A program made the position numbers and the translations under genes. Below, piece by piece: positions 8,998 to 16,737 of a stretch of 43,334 nucleotides of DNA. Below the pieces are notes generated by a model that saw nothing but the letters and a program-made list of their open reading frames with translations, had not been told where the DNA came from and did not search any database. Within the stretch, counting starts at the first letter, position 1. Every line of letters begins with the position of its first letter. Origin of the DNA: Candidatus Gottesmanbacteria bacterium RIFCSPHIGHO2_02_FULL_39_11 (lineage in GTDB: Bacteria > Patescibacteriota > Microgenomatia > 2-02-FULL-39-11); NCBI GenBank assembly GCA_001779195.1, contig MFJL01000015.1, forward strand, positions 1 to 43,334. Direction: 5' to 3'.

Positions 8998-10011
8998 TTA
9001 TTCCCTGTCAACTGCCCGTGCAACCCGTTTAACTTCTTTAACCAATTTTGTCAACTCCTGAGGCGAGATAGCCTGGTCGGCATCCGAGATTGATTTTCTG
9101 GGATCTGTGTGCGCCTCAATCAGGAGCCCGTCAGCCCCCGCTGCAACCCCCGCCCGGCTTAAGGCTCTGACCATATTAGCCCTTCCCGTGCCGTGACTGG
9201 GATCAACAAATACAGGAAGGTGTGTCTCATGCTTGAGGTATGCAACGGCATTTAAATCCAGGGTAAAACGGGTTTCCTGGACATGAGTCCGTATACCTCT
9301 TTCGCATAAAATCACATGCTCATTTCCTCCGACTAAAATATATTCGGCAGCCAGCAGCAATTCCTTGTATGTTGCCCACATGCCTCTTTTTAGAAGTACC
9401 GGTTTGCGACTTTTTCCAAGCTCGCGAAGGAGCGGATAATTCTGCATGTTTCGGGCACCTATCTGGAAAATGTCTGTATATTTTTCAACAAGCTCAATAT
9501 CTCTCACATCCAGTATTTCAGTAATTACGGGAAGATTATATTTTTTACCTGCATCGTGTAAAAATCGAAGTCCGATTTTACCTAACCCCTGAAAATCATA
9601 GGGTCCGGTACGGGGTTTAAAAGCACCTCCTCTTAGCACATGGCACCCGGCATTTTTGACTTCTTTTCCCATATCCTCAATCTGATGTTTAGTTTCAACA
9701 GAACAGGGTCCTGCCATAATAATTATTTCTCTTCCTCCGATTAATAGAGTGTTGCCAATTTTTATTTTTCCGTTGTTGGGGCGAAATGTTTTGCTTGCAA
9801 GCTTATACGGCCGGTCTATGGGAAGTATTGCTTCAACTCCTGAGTGTTTGGCAACTTCTCTTCGGGATAACTCGGAAAATTTGCCGTTAACTACATATAG
9901 ACTCTGGCTTTTCCATTCAACGGGAATAACATCCACGTGAAGACTTACCAGAAGCCTCCTTACATCCGCATTGTCTTTAAAAGTGTTTGTTTGTTTTAGA
10001 GTAATGATCAT
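8998..10011 (-). CDS. aroF: 3-deoxy-7-phosphoheptulonate synthase, type I-beta with N-terminal ferredoxin-like regulatory domain
   Basis: 337 aa; IIMAGPCSVET, GGAFKPRTGPYDFQGLG, LKRGMWAT, DPSHGTG motifs. Confidence 0.95.
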   Translation of the reverse strand: MIITLKQTNTFKDNADVRRLLVSLHVDVIPVEWKSQSLYVVNGKFSELSRREVAKHSGVEAILPIDRPYKLASKTFRPNNGKIKIGNTLLIGGREIIIMAGPCSVETKHQIEDMGKEVKNAGCHVLRGGAFKPRTGPYDFQGLGKIGLRFLHDAGKKYNLPVITEILDVRDIELVEKYTDIFQIGARNMQNYPLLRELGKSRKPVLLKRGMWATYKELLLAAEYILVGGNEHVILCERGIRTHVQETRFTLDLNAVAYLKHETHLPVFVDPSHGTGRANMVRALSRAGVAAGADGLLIEAHTDPRKSISDADQAISPQELTKLVKEVKRVARAVDRE

Positions 10012-10019
10012 GTTTTTGC

Positions 10020-10148
10020 TGTCATCCCGGACTTGATCCGGAATCCATTCTTTAATAAATAAGTTTTATTCTAAGATTCTTTTCTTAAGGATTGGATTCC
10101 CGCCTTCCCTAAAAAGCGAACTTTTCAGGGTAAACGCGGGAATGACAC
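10020..10148. repeat. Composite palindromic repeat, copy 1
   Basis: gtcatcccggacttgatccggaatccattc - aataaataagttttattctaag - aaggattgg - attcccgccttccctaaaaagcgaacttttcagggtaaacgcgggaatgac; inverted second copy at 13431-13557. Confidence 0.8.
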
Positions 10149-10158
10149 GTTTTTTCAT

Positions 10159-10238
10159 GGTAAAAAATCTTTCAGATTTTTCACCATAATGGAGAGTAAG
10201 CCTCTTCTTCACTTTGCTCAGAATCGTCAACTCTCCAT
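10159..10238. repeat. Two consecutive intergenic hairpins
   Basis: ggtaaaaaatctttcagatttttcacc and atggagagt...actctccat; similar pair at 27845-27913. Confidence 0.65.
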
Positions 10239-10263
10239 AAAAAAACCTCCCAGTTGGGAGGTT
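10239..10263 (-). terminator. Intrinsic terminator (segments 3:4 of attenuator)
   Basis: Minus strand: AACCTCCCAACTGGGAGGTTTTTTT. Confidence 0.93.
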
Positions 10264-10303
10264 CAATATTGAAAGTGCTTATTGCACCATCAATCTTGCC
10301 TCC

Positions 10304-10351
10304 CTAGGAGGTAAAGTAAAAATAAAAGAATTTGGTAGATGTCAGGTTCAT
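10304..10351 (-). CDS. Leader peptide MNLTSTKFFYFYFTS
   Basis: 15 codons plus TAG; 4 Phe and 2 Tyr codons consecutive (FFYFYF), stop codon inside hairpin 1. Confidence 0.85.
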   Translation of the reverse strand: MNLTSTKFFYFYFTS

Positions 10352-10368
10352 AGTGTTTATTTACCTTA

Positions 10369-10716
10369 TCAGCTATTTTTTACTTTGTCAACGATTGCGT
10401 TAAAAGTTCCGGTATCCGTTATCAGTAAATTAGACAGAATTTTCCGGTCCAGCGTAATATTTGCCTTTTTCATTTTTGAGATAAACTCACTGTAATTAAT
10501 TCCATGGTTTTTGAGGGCTTCTGAGATACGGACAATCCAAAGAGATCTAAAATCGCTCTTTTTCTTTCTCCGTCCGGCAAATGCATATTGTCCGGCATGA
10601 AGGGAAGCTTCTTTGGCAACCCGGACCAGTCTTCTCTTTGTCATCCGGTATCCTTTTACGGAACCGAGAAGCTTGTTATGTTTTCTTCTTGATACAACGC
10701 CTCTTTTTACTCGCAT
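10369..10716 (-). CDS. rplT: 50S ribosomal protein L20
   Basis: 115 aa; MRVKRGVVSRRKHNKLLGSVKGYRMTKRRLVRVAKEA; ribosomal operon context. Confidence 0.96.
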   Translation of the reverse strand: MRVKRGVVSRRKHNKLLGSVKGYRMTKRRLVRVAKEASLHAGQYAFAGRRKKKSDFRSLWIVRISEALKNHGINYSEFISKMKKANITLDRKILSNLLITDTGTFNAIVDKVKNS

Positions 10717-10749
10717 ATATATGAAGATACTAAGAGAAAAGATATTAAG

Positions 10750-10886
10750 ATACTAGAAGTAGTCTCGAAACCTCCGCGTCTGCGTCATGCTGAATTCATT
10801 TCAGCATCTTCAGAAGATTCCTGAACCGAATTCAGGACAGGCTCTGAAACAAGTTCAGGATGACAGTTTAGAGATGACTTCTAAGC
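10750..10886 (+). mobile_element. 137-bp MITE-like repeat, copy A (between rplT and rpmI)
   Basis: About 135/137 identical, by eye, to the reverse complement of 20542-20678; imperfect terminal inverted repeats AGAAGTAGTCTCGAAACC / GGTTT(A/T)GAGATGACTTCT. Confidence 0.82.
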
Positions 10887-10930
10887 GATTTTTTAATTTA
10901 ATCTCTAAATATCCTAGTATCTCTCTTTTG

Positions 10931-11119
10931 TTATATTATATTTTTAATAGCTTTATAAAAACTTTTATTTACCTGTTTTGGCTCTGAAAATCTCCGTATC
11001 TGTCTTTTGTTTTTATGACTCATTCTGTGACGGGAACCGTGGTGACCACGCATAATTTTTCCCGTTGAGGTAACCTTAAATCTTTTGGCAATAGTTTTGT
11101 TTGTACGCTGTTTAGGCAT
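10931..11119 (-). CDS. rpmI: 50S ribosomal protein L35
   Basis: MPKQRTNKTIAKRFKVTSTGKIMRGHHGSRHRMSHKNKRQIRRF; start trimmed from ORF-track 11230 to ATG at 11119. Confidence 0.93.
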   Translation of the reverse strand: MPKQRTNKTIAKRFKVTSTGKIMRGHHGSRHRMSHKNKRQIRRFSEPKQVNKSFYKAIKNII

Positions 11120-11132
11120 AGAATCCCCTATT

Positions 11133-11660
11133 TTACCGGGTTTCTTTAAATGGTGCAAGTCCTGCAACCAATACTCTTCCTTCAAACATAGGTTGCCGTG
11201 AAACTTTAGAAATCGCGGCCAGTTTTTCAATGGCTTTGTTCATCGTGTTGTATCCAAATTCTTTTCTCGTTATTTCTCTTCCACGGAAGGGAATGGCAAT
11301 TTTGACCTGATTTCCTTCTTTTAAGAATTCAGTTGCCTGGGCAACCTTGGTATTGAGGTCATGTTCACCGATAAAAGGTGAAAGTCTTATCTCTTTCATC
11401 CCTACATTTTTAGAGCTTTTCCGGGATTCTTTGTTCTTTTTAGCCTCAAGATACTTAAACTTCTTAAAGTCGATAAGCTTTACAACCGGAGGGTTGGCGC
11501 GGGGGGCAATCTCGACGAGGTCTTTCTCCTGAGACTGAGCCATACGGAGGGCTTCTTGCTTGTCTATAATACCGATTTGCTTTCCGGTATCATCTAACAG
11601 TCGGAGTTTTAGCGCCTGGATTTGGTAATTTATGCGGTAGTGTTTGTACAGGTTATTCAA
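11133..11660 (-). CDS. infC: Translation initiation factor IF-3
   Basis: 175 aa; LRLLDDTGKQIGI, VEIAPRANPPVVKLIDFKKFKY, IPFRGREITRKEFG motifs. Confidence 0.96.
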   Translation of the reverse strand: MNNLYKHYRINYQIQALKLRLLDDTGKQIGIIDKQEALRMAQSQEKDLVEIAPRANPPVVKLIDFKKFKYLEAKKNKESRKSSKNVGMKEIRLSPFIGEHDLNTKVAQATEFLKEGNQVKIAIPFRGREITRKEFGYNTMNKAIEKLAAISKVSRQPMFEGRVLVAGLAPFKETR

Positions 11661-13434
11661 GTTCTTTTTGAAAAGTTTGTAGAATTTCAGAAATTGAGTT
11701 TTGTCCTAAATCCCCCTCGTCCCGCTTTCTCAAACTTATAAGTGCTTCCTCAGGGTTTTTAGCATCAAAACGTTCTATCTCTTTATCCCCTATTATACCG
11801 ATAAAGGGTACTTTTTGTAAAGTCGCATCCCGGATCTTCGCCTGCATGCGTTCATTTCTATCGTCAACCTCAACGCGGAAATCCTTACTGATAAGATGAT
11901 CAGCGATTATTCGGGATGTGTCAACGTGTTTTTCGGAAATGGGAATTAAAGTTAACTGAACCGGAGAAAGCCACAGGGGAAACTTTCCTGCGTAATGTTC
12001 GATAAGAAATGCAATAAACCTCTCATGTGTTCCTAAAGGAGCCCGGTGGATAACATATACTTCTTTTTCTTTTCCGTCGTTGTCAATATAGTTCAAATTA
12101 AATCTCTTTTTTGCGGCAAAATCAAGCTGTACGGTTGAAATAGATTCTTCTCTTCCTATTACGGATTTAATTTGAAAGTCTACTTTAGGACCATAAAAAG
12201 CCGCTTCATCCATTTTTTCAATAAAGGGAAGTTTTGACTCTTTAAGAACCTCTCGGATTGCGTTCTCAGAGAAACTCCAGGAATCCGGCTCATCAATATA
12301 TTTAGATTTATTTTTGGGGTCATGAAGAGACAGGCGCATATAATAATCGGTAATTCCAAAAACTTTGTAATAATACTTATGAAGCTCAACAACGCGCAGA
12401 AATTCACTTTTTATCTGATCTTTTCTGCAGTAGATATGCGAATCATTCATCGTCATTCCGCGAACTCTTAAAAGACCTGCAAGAGTTCCTGAGAGTTCGT
12501 AGCGGTAAACCGTCCCATATTCAGCCAGACGAATCGGTAGGTCTTTGTAGCTTCTGGGTTTAGATCTATAGATAAGGTGATGGGCAGGACAGTTCATTGC
12601 TTTAAGGTAATATTCCCCATCATCCAATTTCATACCTGGATACATGCTTTCTTTATAATATGGAAGATGTCCGGATGTCTCAAAAAGAATTTTTTTAGCC
12701 AGATGCGGTGTGGCAACACGCTGGTATCCCCAGGCTTTTTCTGTTTTTTTAGCAAAGCGCTCCAGTTCTTCTCTTATAATTGTCCCTTTAGGAAGCCATA
12801 AAACAAGACCCGGACCAACCATGTCATCAAATGTAAAAAGTTCCAGTTCCGCCCCAAGTTTTCTGTGATCTCTTTTTTTAGCTTCCTCTTTTTGCCACAG
12901 ATATTTCTCGAGTTCATCTTTGGTCGGAAACGCTGTTCCGTAAATCCGTGTCAGCATTTTATTTTTCTCATCCCCCCGCCAGTAAGCACCGGCAATGGAA
13001 AGAAGCTTAAAGTGTTTGATATTACTTTTTGGATAGGGAGTATGACCTCCGCGGCACAGGTCGATAAAATCTCCTGATTTATAAAATGTTATTTTTTCTC
13101 CTTTTTGTATCAATTCTTCAATTAGTTCAAGTTTATACGGATTATTTTTAAAATACTCGATAGCTTGATCGCTTGATTTCTCAATCCTCTCAAACCCATC
13201 CCAGGATTTAACCATCTTTTTCATTTCCTCTTCTATTTTTGGCAAATCATCCTCAGATATTTTCACATTGTCGAAATCGAAGTCGTAATAAAACCCTTCA
13301 TCAATTGAAGGGCCAATGGTGGGTTTTGCGTCAGGATAAAATTTCAAAACGGCAGCGGCCAAAAGATGAGCGCAGGAGTGCCTGAGGTTATTAAGCTGGT
13401 TTTGTTTGTTGTTATCCATAAAATAATATGTCAT
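11653..13434 (-). CDS. thrS: Threonine-tRNA ligase, no N-terminal TGS domain
   Basis: 593 aa; starts at editing domain (NLRHSCAHLLAAAV..GPSIDEGFYYDF), MNCPAHH, RYELSGTLAGLLRVRGMTMNDSHIYC. Confidence 0.96.
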   Translation of the reverse strand: MTYYFMDNNKQNQLNNLRHSCAHLLAAAVLKFYPDAKPTIGPSIDEGFYYDFDFDNVKISEDDLPKIEEEMKKMVKSWDGFERIEKSSDQAIEYFKNNPYKLELIEELIQKGEKITFYKSGDFIDLCRGGHTPYPKSNIKHFKLLSIAGAYWRGDEKNKMLTRIYGTAFPTKDELEKYLWQKEEAKKRDHRKLGAELELFTFDDMVGPGLVLWLPKGTIIREELERFAKKTEKAWGYQRVATPHLAKKILFETSGHLPYYKESMYPGMKLDDGEYYLKAMNCPAHHLIYRSKPRSYKDLPIRLAEYGTVYRYELSGTLAGLLRVRGMTMNDSHIYCRKDQIKSEFLRVVELHKYYYKVFGITDYYMRLSLHDPKNKSKYIDEPDSWSFSENAIREVLKESKLPFIEKMDEAAFYGPKVDFQIKSVIGREESISTVQLDFAAKKRFNLNYIDNDGKEKEVYVIHRAPLGTHERFIAFLIEHYAGKFPLWLSPVQLTLIPISEKHVDTSRIIADHLISKDFRVEVDDRNERMQAKIRDATLQKVPFIGIIGDKEIERFDAKNPEEALISLRKRDEGDLGQNSISEILQTFQKELE

Positions 13435-13557
13435 TCCCGCGTTTACCCTGAAAAGTTCGCTTTTTAGGGAAGGCGGGAATCTATACCTTCAGATAAAAAT
13501 ACTAAGAATAAAACTTATTTATGAATGAGTGGATCCTCGATCGAGCCGAGGATGACA
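13431..13557. repeat. Composite palindromic repeat, copy 2 (inverted relative to 10020-10148)
   Basis: gtcattcccgcgtttaccctgaaaagttcgctttttagggaaggcgggaat ... ctaagaataaaacttatttatgaatg ... ggatcctcgatcgagccgaggatgac. Confidence 0.8.
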
Positions 13558-13562
13558 AAAAA

Positions 13563-13590
13563 TGTCATTCCCGCGCAGGCGGGAATCCAA
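13563..13590. repeat. GTCATTCCCGC palindrome
   Basis: gtcattcccgcgcaggcgggaatcc. Confidence 0.75.
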
Positions 13591-13593
13591 TCC

Positions 13594-13887
13594 TTAGACT
13601 ATTTCATTATATAAATCTTTCCAATAAGGGTTACTTCTTTCAATTAATTTTATTTTCCAATCACGATTCCAATGTTTAAGCTGTTTTTCTCTTTCTATCG
13701 CTTCTTCAATTGAGCTAAAGACTTCAAAATAAACTAACCTATTGACATTGTATGTATTAGTAAATCCTTCCACCAAGTGATTCTTGTGTTCAAAGATACG
13801 TCTTATTATATTGCTTGTTACTCCTATATATAATGTTCCTCTATATTTACTTGCAAGAATATAAATACAAAATTGTTTTTCTGTCAC
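13594..13887 (-). CDS. GIY-YIG nuclease domain protein (UPF0213-like)
   Basis: 97 aa; FCIYILASKYRGTLYIGVTSNIIRRIFEHK. Confidence 0.9.
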   Translation of the reverse strand: MTEKQFCIYILASKYRGTLYIGVTSNIIRRIFEHKNHLVEGFTNTYNVNRLVYFEVFSSIEEAIEREKQLKHWNRDWKIKLIERSNPYWKDLYNEIV

Positions 13888-13948
13888 TTTGTTGTAATTA
13901 TTAAGGATTGGATCCTTGTGTCAAGCACGAGGATGACAATCTCTTGCA

Positions 13949-14011
13949 TAAAAAAAGCCGCTGGATATTCACGATCCGGTTGGGAGGTTCCATCGTGATT
14001 CCTAAACGGCA
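13949..14011 (-). terminator. Probable terminator downstream of the hexokinase locus
   Basis: Minus strand GCCGtttaGGAATCACGAT...ATCGTGAATATCCagCGGCTTTTTTT. Confidence 0.7.
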
Positions 14012-14113
14012 CTTAATTATTCTTGTTTCGTAAAGATACGGTACTTCTTTGAGGTTGGTGAGATCTCATGCAAATGAAATACAATGATATGATACCAAAG
14101 CAATTCTGTTTGG

Positions 14114-15426
14114 TCAACTGTTTTCGTAGAGCATATTAAAAACATGCCCTGCTGCCCCCAGTATCCCCGCATTTGGAATTTGAAGAAATCGAATAGGTCT
14201 GCCGCTGTACCTGATCGCCTCTTTTCTAGCAATTATTTCATATCCGGGAGTTCCCCAGAAGAATGAACCCTCGATGGGGATTTTAATTTCATCAAAAGGA
14301 TCTCCCGGATCTAGAGAGACGGCAGATCCTATCATAGTTCCGACACATTGAGCTGAACGGTATCTGAGCCGTGCAGATGCTGCCTCCATGATGGCATAAT
14401 CATTAGGATACAATCCCTTCATAAAAGGTTCGAGAAGGAGGATCTGTACCTAAGAAACGGGAAATATCCGGGGCAGAAGAGAATTTTTCACCTACCTCGT
14501 TGGGTAAGTTGACTAAATTACCCAATAGACCTCCCGCAGTTCGTATGGAATCTCCTATATACATTCCTGATATTTGTTTTTTCAGCCGGTTGTAAACCGG
14601 GATTGGTGCTTTTTCTATTCACTATATGAGAAATAATCGTTTGTGGTATACCATTAAATCCCCCGGATTCGGAATTATATATTTTTCCGTTATAACTAAG
14701 TGCCAGATTAAATCCGGTTGCTACTACTCCGCCCCAATTATCTTCCAGAACAGCGACTGTATCGTTCATTACGGCAATTTTTAAGCTATCAGGTAAGTTA
14801 TCGATATTCCAACCCGTAAGATTTTCTCTAAGAACTTCTATAAAAGTTTGTCCGATATGGACATCCTCTATTCCTTCAACGCTAAATCCTTTTGCCATAT
14901 GTTTATATGGAACTACATCAACTCCATTTTGTGTATGACATGTTTCTCCTGGAAATGAATATACGATACCTAATCCGTGGAAAGTTTGTCCGGCTAATAT
15001 GTCTTTAACCGGATCCATCATTGCACGGATAAAGTCTTTGGGATTTGAATATACTTTTTGTGAAATAGGAGCTTGTTGGAAACAGGGAGATGAATTGTTG
15101 GAATTTTGAATTCGAACATTTCCCTCATTATCCGCCTTTACAATTGCAACACGTACGTTCGTTCCTCCTACTTCAAGAACCAGAACCTTATGGGAGGGAT
15201 TCACCTTCTCTGGATCGAAAGGAGAAAGTCCAGTGTCTATCATGGCGAGGCTTCCGGTACCGGGGTATCTGATTCCTTTTAGCAGTTCTTCTTGATATCT
15301 TCGGGAGATGGCATTAAGACTCGGTCTTGAAAGGTGTTGGGCTCCGAGCTTGTTTAATATATCGATTGCCTCCTGAAATTTTCTTCCGTCGGGAGAAGGG
15401 GGAAATATATGCTCGTGACTTTTCAT
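14114..15426 (-). pseudogene. Eukaryotic-type hexokinase family gene with two apparent frameshifts
   Basis: Start MKSHEHIFPPSP (15426); VLEVGGTNVRVAIV, GLGIVYSFPGET, AVMNDTVAVL; continues in other frames as LKKQISGMYIGDSIRTAGGLLGNLVNLP...DISRFLGTDPP and then FMKGLYPNDYAIMEAASARLRYRSAQCVGTMIGSAV...GSFFWGTPGYE. Confidence 0.78.
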
Positions 15427-15440
15427 AAAAAAGGGCAGGG

Positions 15441-15512
15441 TGCGCGCATATGGATTTGAACCATAGACCTTTTCGATGTCAACGAAACGCTCTACCACTG
15501 AGCTATGCGCGC
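15441..15512 (-). tRNA. tRNA-Val (GAC)
   Basis: GCGCGCATAGCTCAGTGGTAGAGCGTTTCGTTGACATCGAAAAGGTCTATGGTTCAAATCCATATGCGCGCA; anticodon loop TTGACAT; CCA not encoded. Confidence 0.94.
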
Positions 15513-15600
15513 AAAGTGAAGCAATTATACGGTATAGAAAAATTTGGAGCAAGGGAAAAATATATTATTCCAGGACAATCGTGTTTTAATTGTCTCAAAG

Positions 15601-15628
15601 CTGTCATCCCCGTGTAGACGGGGATCCA
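15601..15628. repeat. GTCATCCCC palindrome
   Basis: gtcatccccgtgtagacggggatcc. Confidence 0.75.
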
Positions 15629-15641
15629 TGGATTTCTGCAT

Positions 15642-15857
15642 TTATGGTTTCGTTGACGGATGCGTTATTCTTGCATCCGGATCTGAAGAATTTCGTGCGG
15701 GGACAAAAATAATTTGCTCCTCACCTAACCTAGCTTTGGAAACTTGAACAATTTCGTGGTTTGTAACTCCTAATGCATCTGCCATGTCAAAGTCTCCATA
15801 TCTACCACCGTGAATAGGTTGTTCAGTAGGAACAGGAACTTCACCTTTTTTTGCCAT
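15642..15857 (-). CDS. Small hypothetical protein
   Basis: 71 aa ORF MAKKGEVPVPTEQPIHGGRYGDFDMADALGVTNHEIVQVSKARLGEEQIIFVPARNSSD; upstream AAGG-type RBS. Confidence 0.6.
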   Translation of the reverse strand: MAKKGEVPVPTEQPIHGGRYGDFDMADALGVTNHEIVQVSKARLGEEQIIFVPARNSSDPDARITHPSTKP

Positions 15858-15926
15858 ATTTTCCTTTTAAAATAAATAATATTTATAACTGGATCCCGGA
15901 TCTTCGTCCGGGATGACGAATTGCTT

Positions 15927-16550
15927 TTATCCCGCGCTGGTTGCCAGAGAGCGTTCATTGGACATGCCGAATGTGGTTCCGTGTTTTTTGAACTGCTGCC
16001 AGTATCCTTTTTTCTTTTTACCCCGTCCGTTAAATTCTGAAAGCCATGAAGAACTTTCCTCAACTTTTATCCGAAGTTGTCTTATTACGGTAAGTAGCCA
16101 TTCGAAGAAGCGGATGTAATAAATTCCGGCCTTTGCCGGAGCATTATCAACAGAAACTTTAGCCAATTCTCCTTCAAGTTTTTTCTCGCTTTTTTCAAGC
16201 TTCTTGACTTGTTTTGTGATTTCTTTAAGAAGCTCACGGGTTTCTTTGGCAATTTCCTGTTCTCCTTCTCTTTTATCCAGATGGTGGAATGAAAAAATGG
16301 TTCCTTCATGTTTTTCGACCGGATGCTCTTCAGTTTCAGGGGAGCGTTCCGCATCGCCATTGCCGCTCCCGATCCCTAAAAGCTGGGAAAGAAAATCCGT
16401 GGGTTTTACGATACTGGCTGCATCTGCAGCCATTTTTTTAAGCAAGGTTGGGTCTTCTCCGAGATGTTTTGGAGTTTCCTTGAGTTTTTCGCCGGTTTCA
16501 TCCCCGAAGCGGTTTAATTTACGTTTGGATTTATTTCCAAATAGAGCCAT
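15927..16550 (-). CDS. DUF5660-like protein (family typical of CPR genomes)
   Basis: 207 aa; GTIFSFHHLDKREGEQEIAKETRELLKEITKQVKKLEKSEKKLEGELAKVSVDNAPAKAGIYYIRFFEWLLTVIRQLR. Confidence 0.7.
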   Translation of the reverse strand: MALFGNKSKRKLNRFGDETGEKLKETPKHLGEDPTLLKKMAADAASIVKPTDFLSQLLGIGSGNGDAERSPETEEHPVEKHEGTIFSFHHLDKREGEQEIAKETRELLKEITKQVKKLEKSEKKLEGELAKVSVDNAPAKAGIYYIRFFEWLLTVIRQLRIKVEESSSWLSEFNGRGKKKKGYWQQFKKHGTTFGMSNERSLATSAG

Positions 16551-16639
16551 AGGATAACCTTTTATAATTAATGGAAGTGTCGGTAGCCGGGGAATTTATA
16601 GCACAAAAAAGAGGAAAAGTCAAGAAAAACTATAGGTTA

Positions 16640-16668
16640 CATGTCATTCCCGCGAACGCGGGAATCCA
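16640..16668. repeat. GTCATTCCCGC palindrome
   Basis: gtcattcccgcgaacgcgggaatcca. Confidence 0.75.
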
Positions 16669-16737
16669 GTAATTTGAAGATGGATCCCGGATCCCTTCGA
16701 TGCTCAGGGTAAACAAGTCCGGGATGATAAGACAGGA

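Larger units (their letters stand above)
10239..10351 (-). promoter_or_regulatory. Candidate phenylalanine (aromatic) transcription attenuator with leader peptide
   Basis: Minus strand ATG AAC CTG ACA TCT ACC AAA TTC TTT TAT TTT TAC TTT ACC TCC TAG followed by CCTCC-TAG-GGGAGG (1:2), GGGAGG...CCTCCC (2:3) and CCTCCC-AACT-GGGAGG-TTTTTTT (3:4). Confidence 0.88.

Noticed and set aside
10066-10266. 66-aa ORF between DAHP synthase and rplT
   Set aside because: It consists entirely of the terminator and palindromic repeats of the leader region.
14577-14590. A6C run in the hexokinase gene as a programmed -1 slippery site (A-AAA-AAC)
   Set aside because: The downstream homologous frame is +1 (equivalent to -2), not -1, and a second unrelated frameshift follows, so indels or pseudogenisation explain it better.
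14518-15552. ORF-track start at 15552 for the hexokinase ORF
   Set aside because: The N-terminal part is read through tRNA-Val (15441-15512); the ATG at 15426 is the plausible start.
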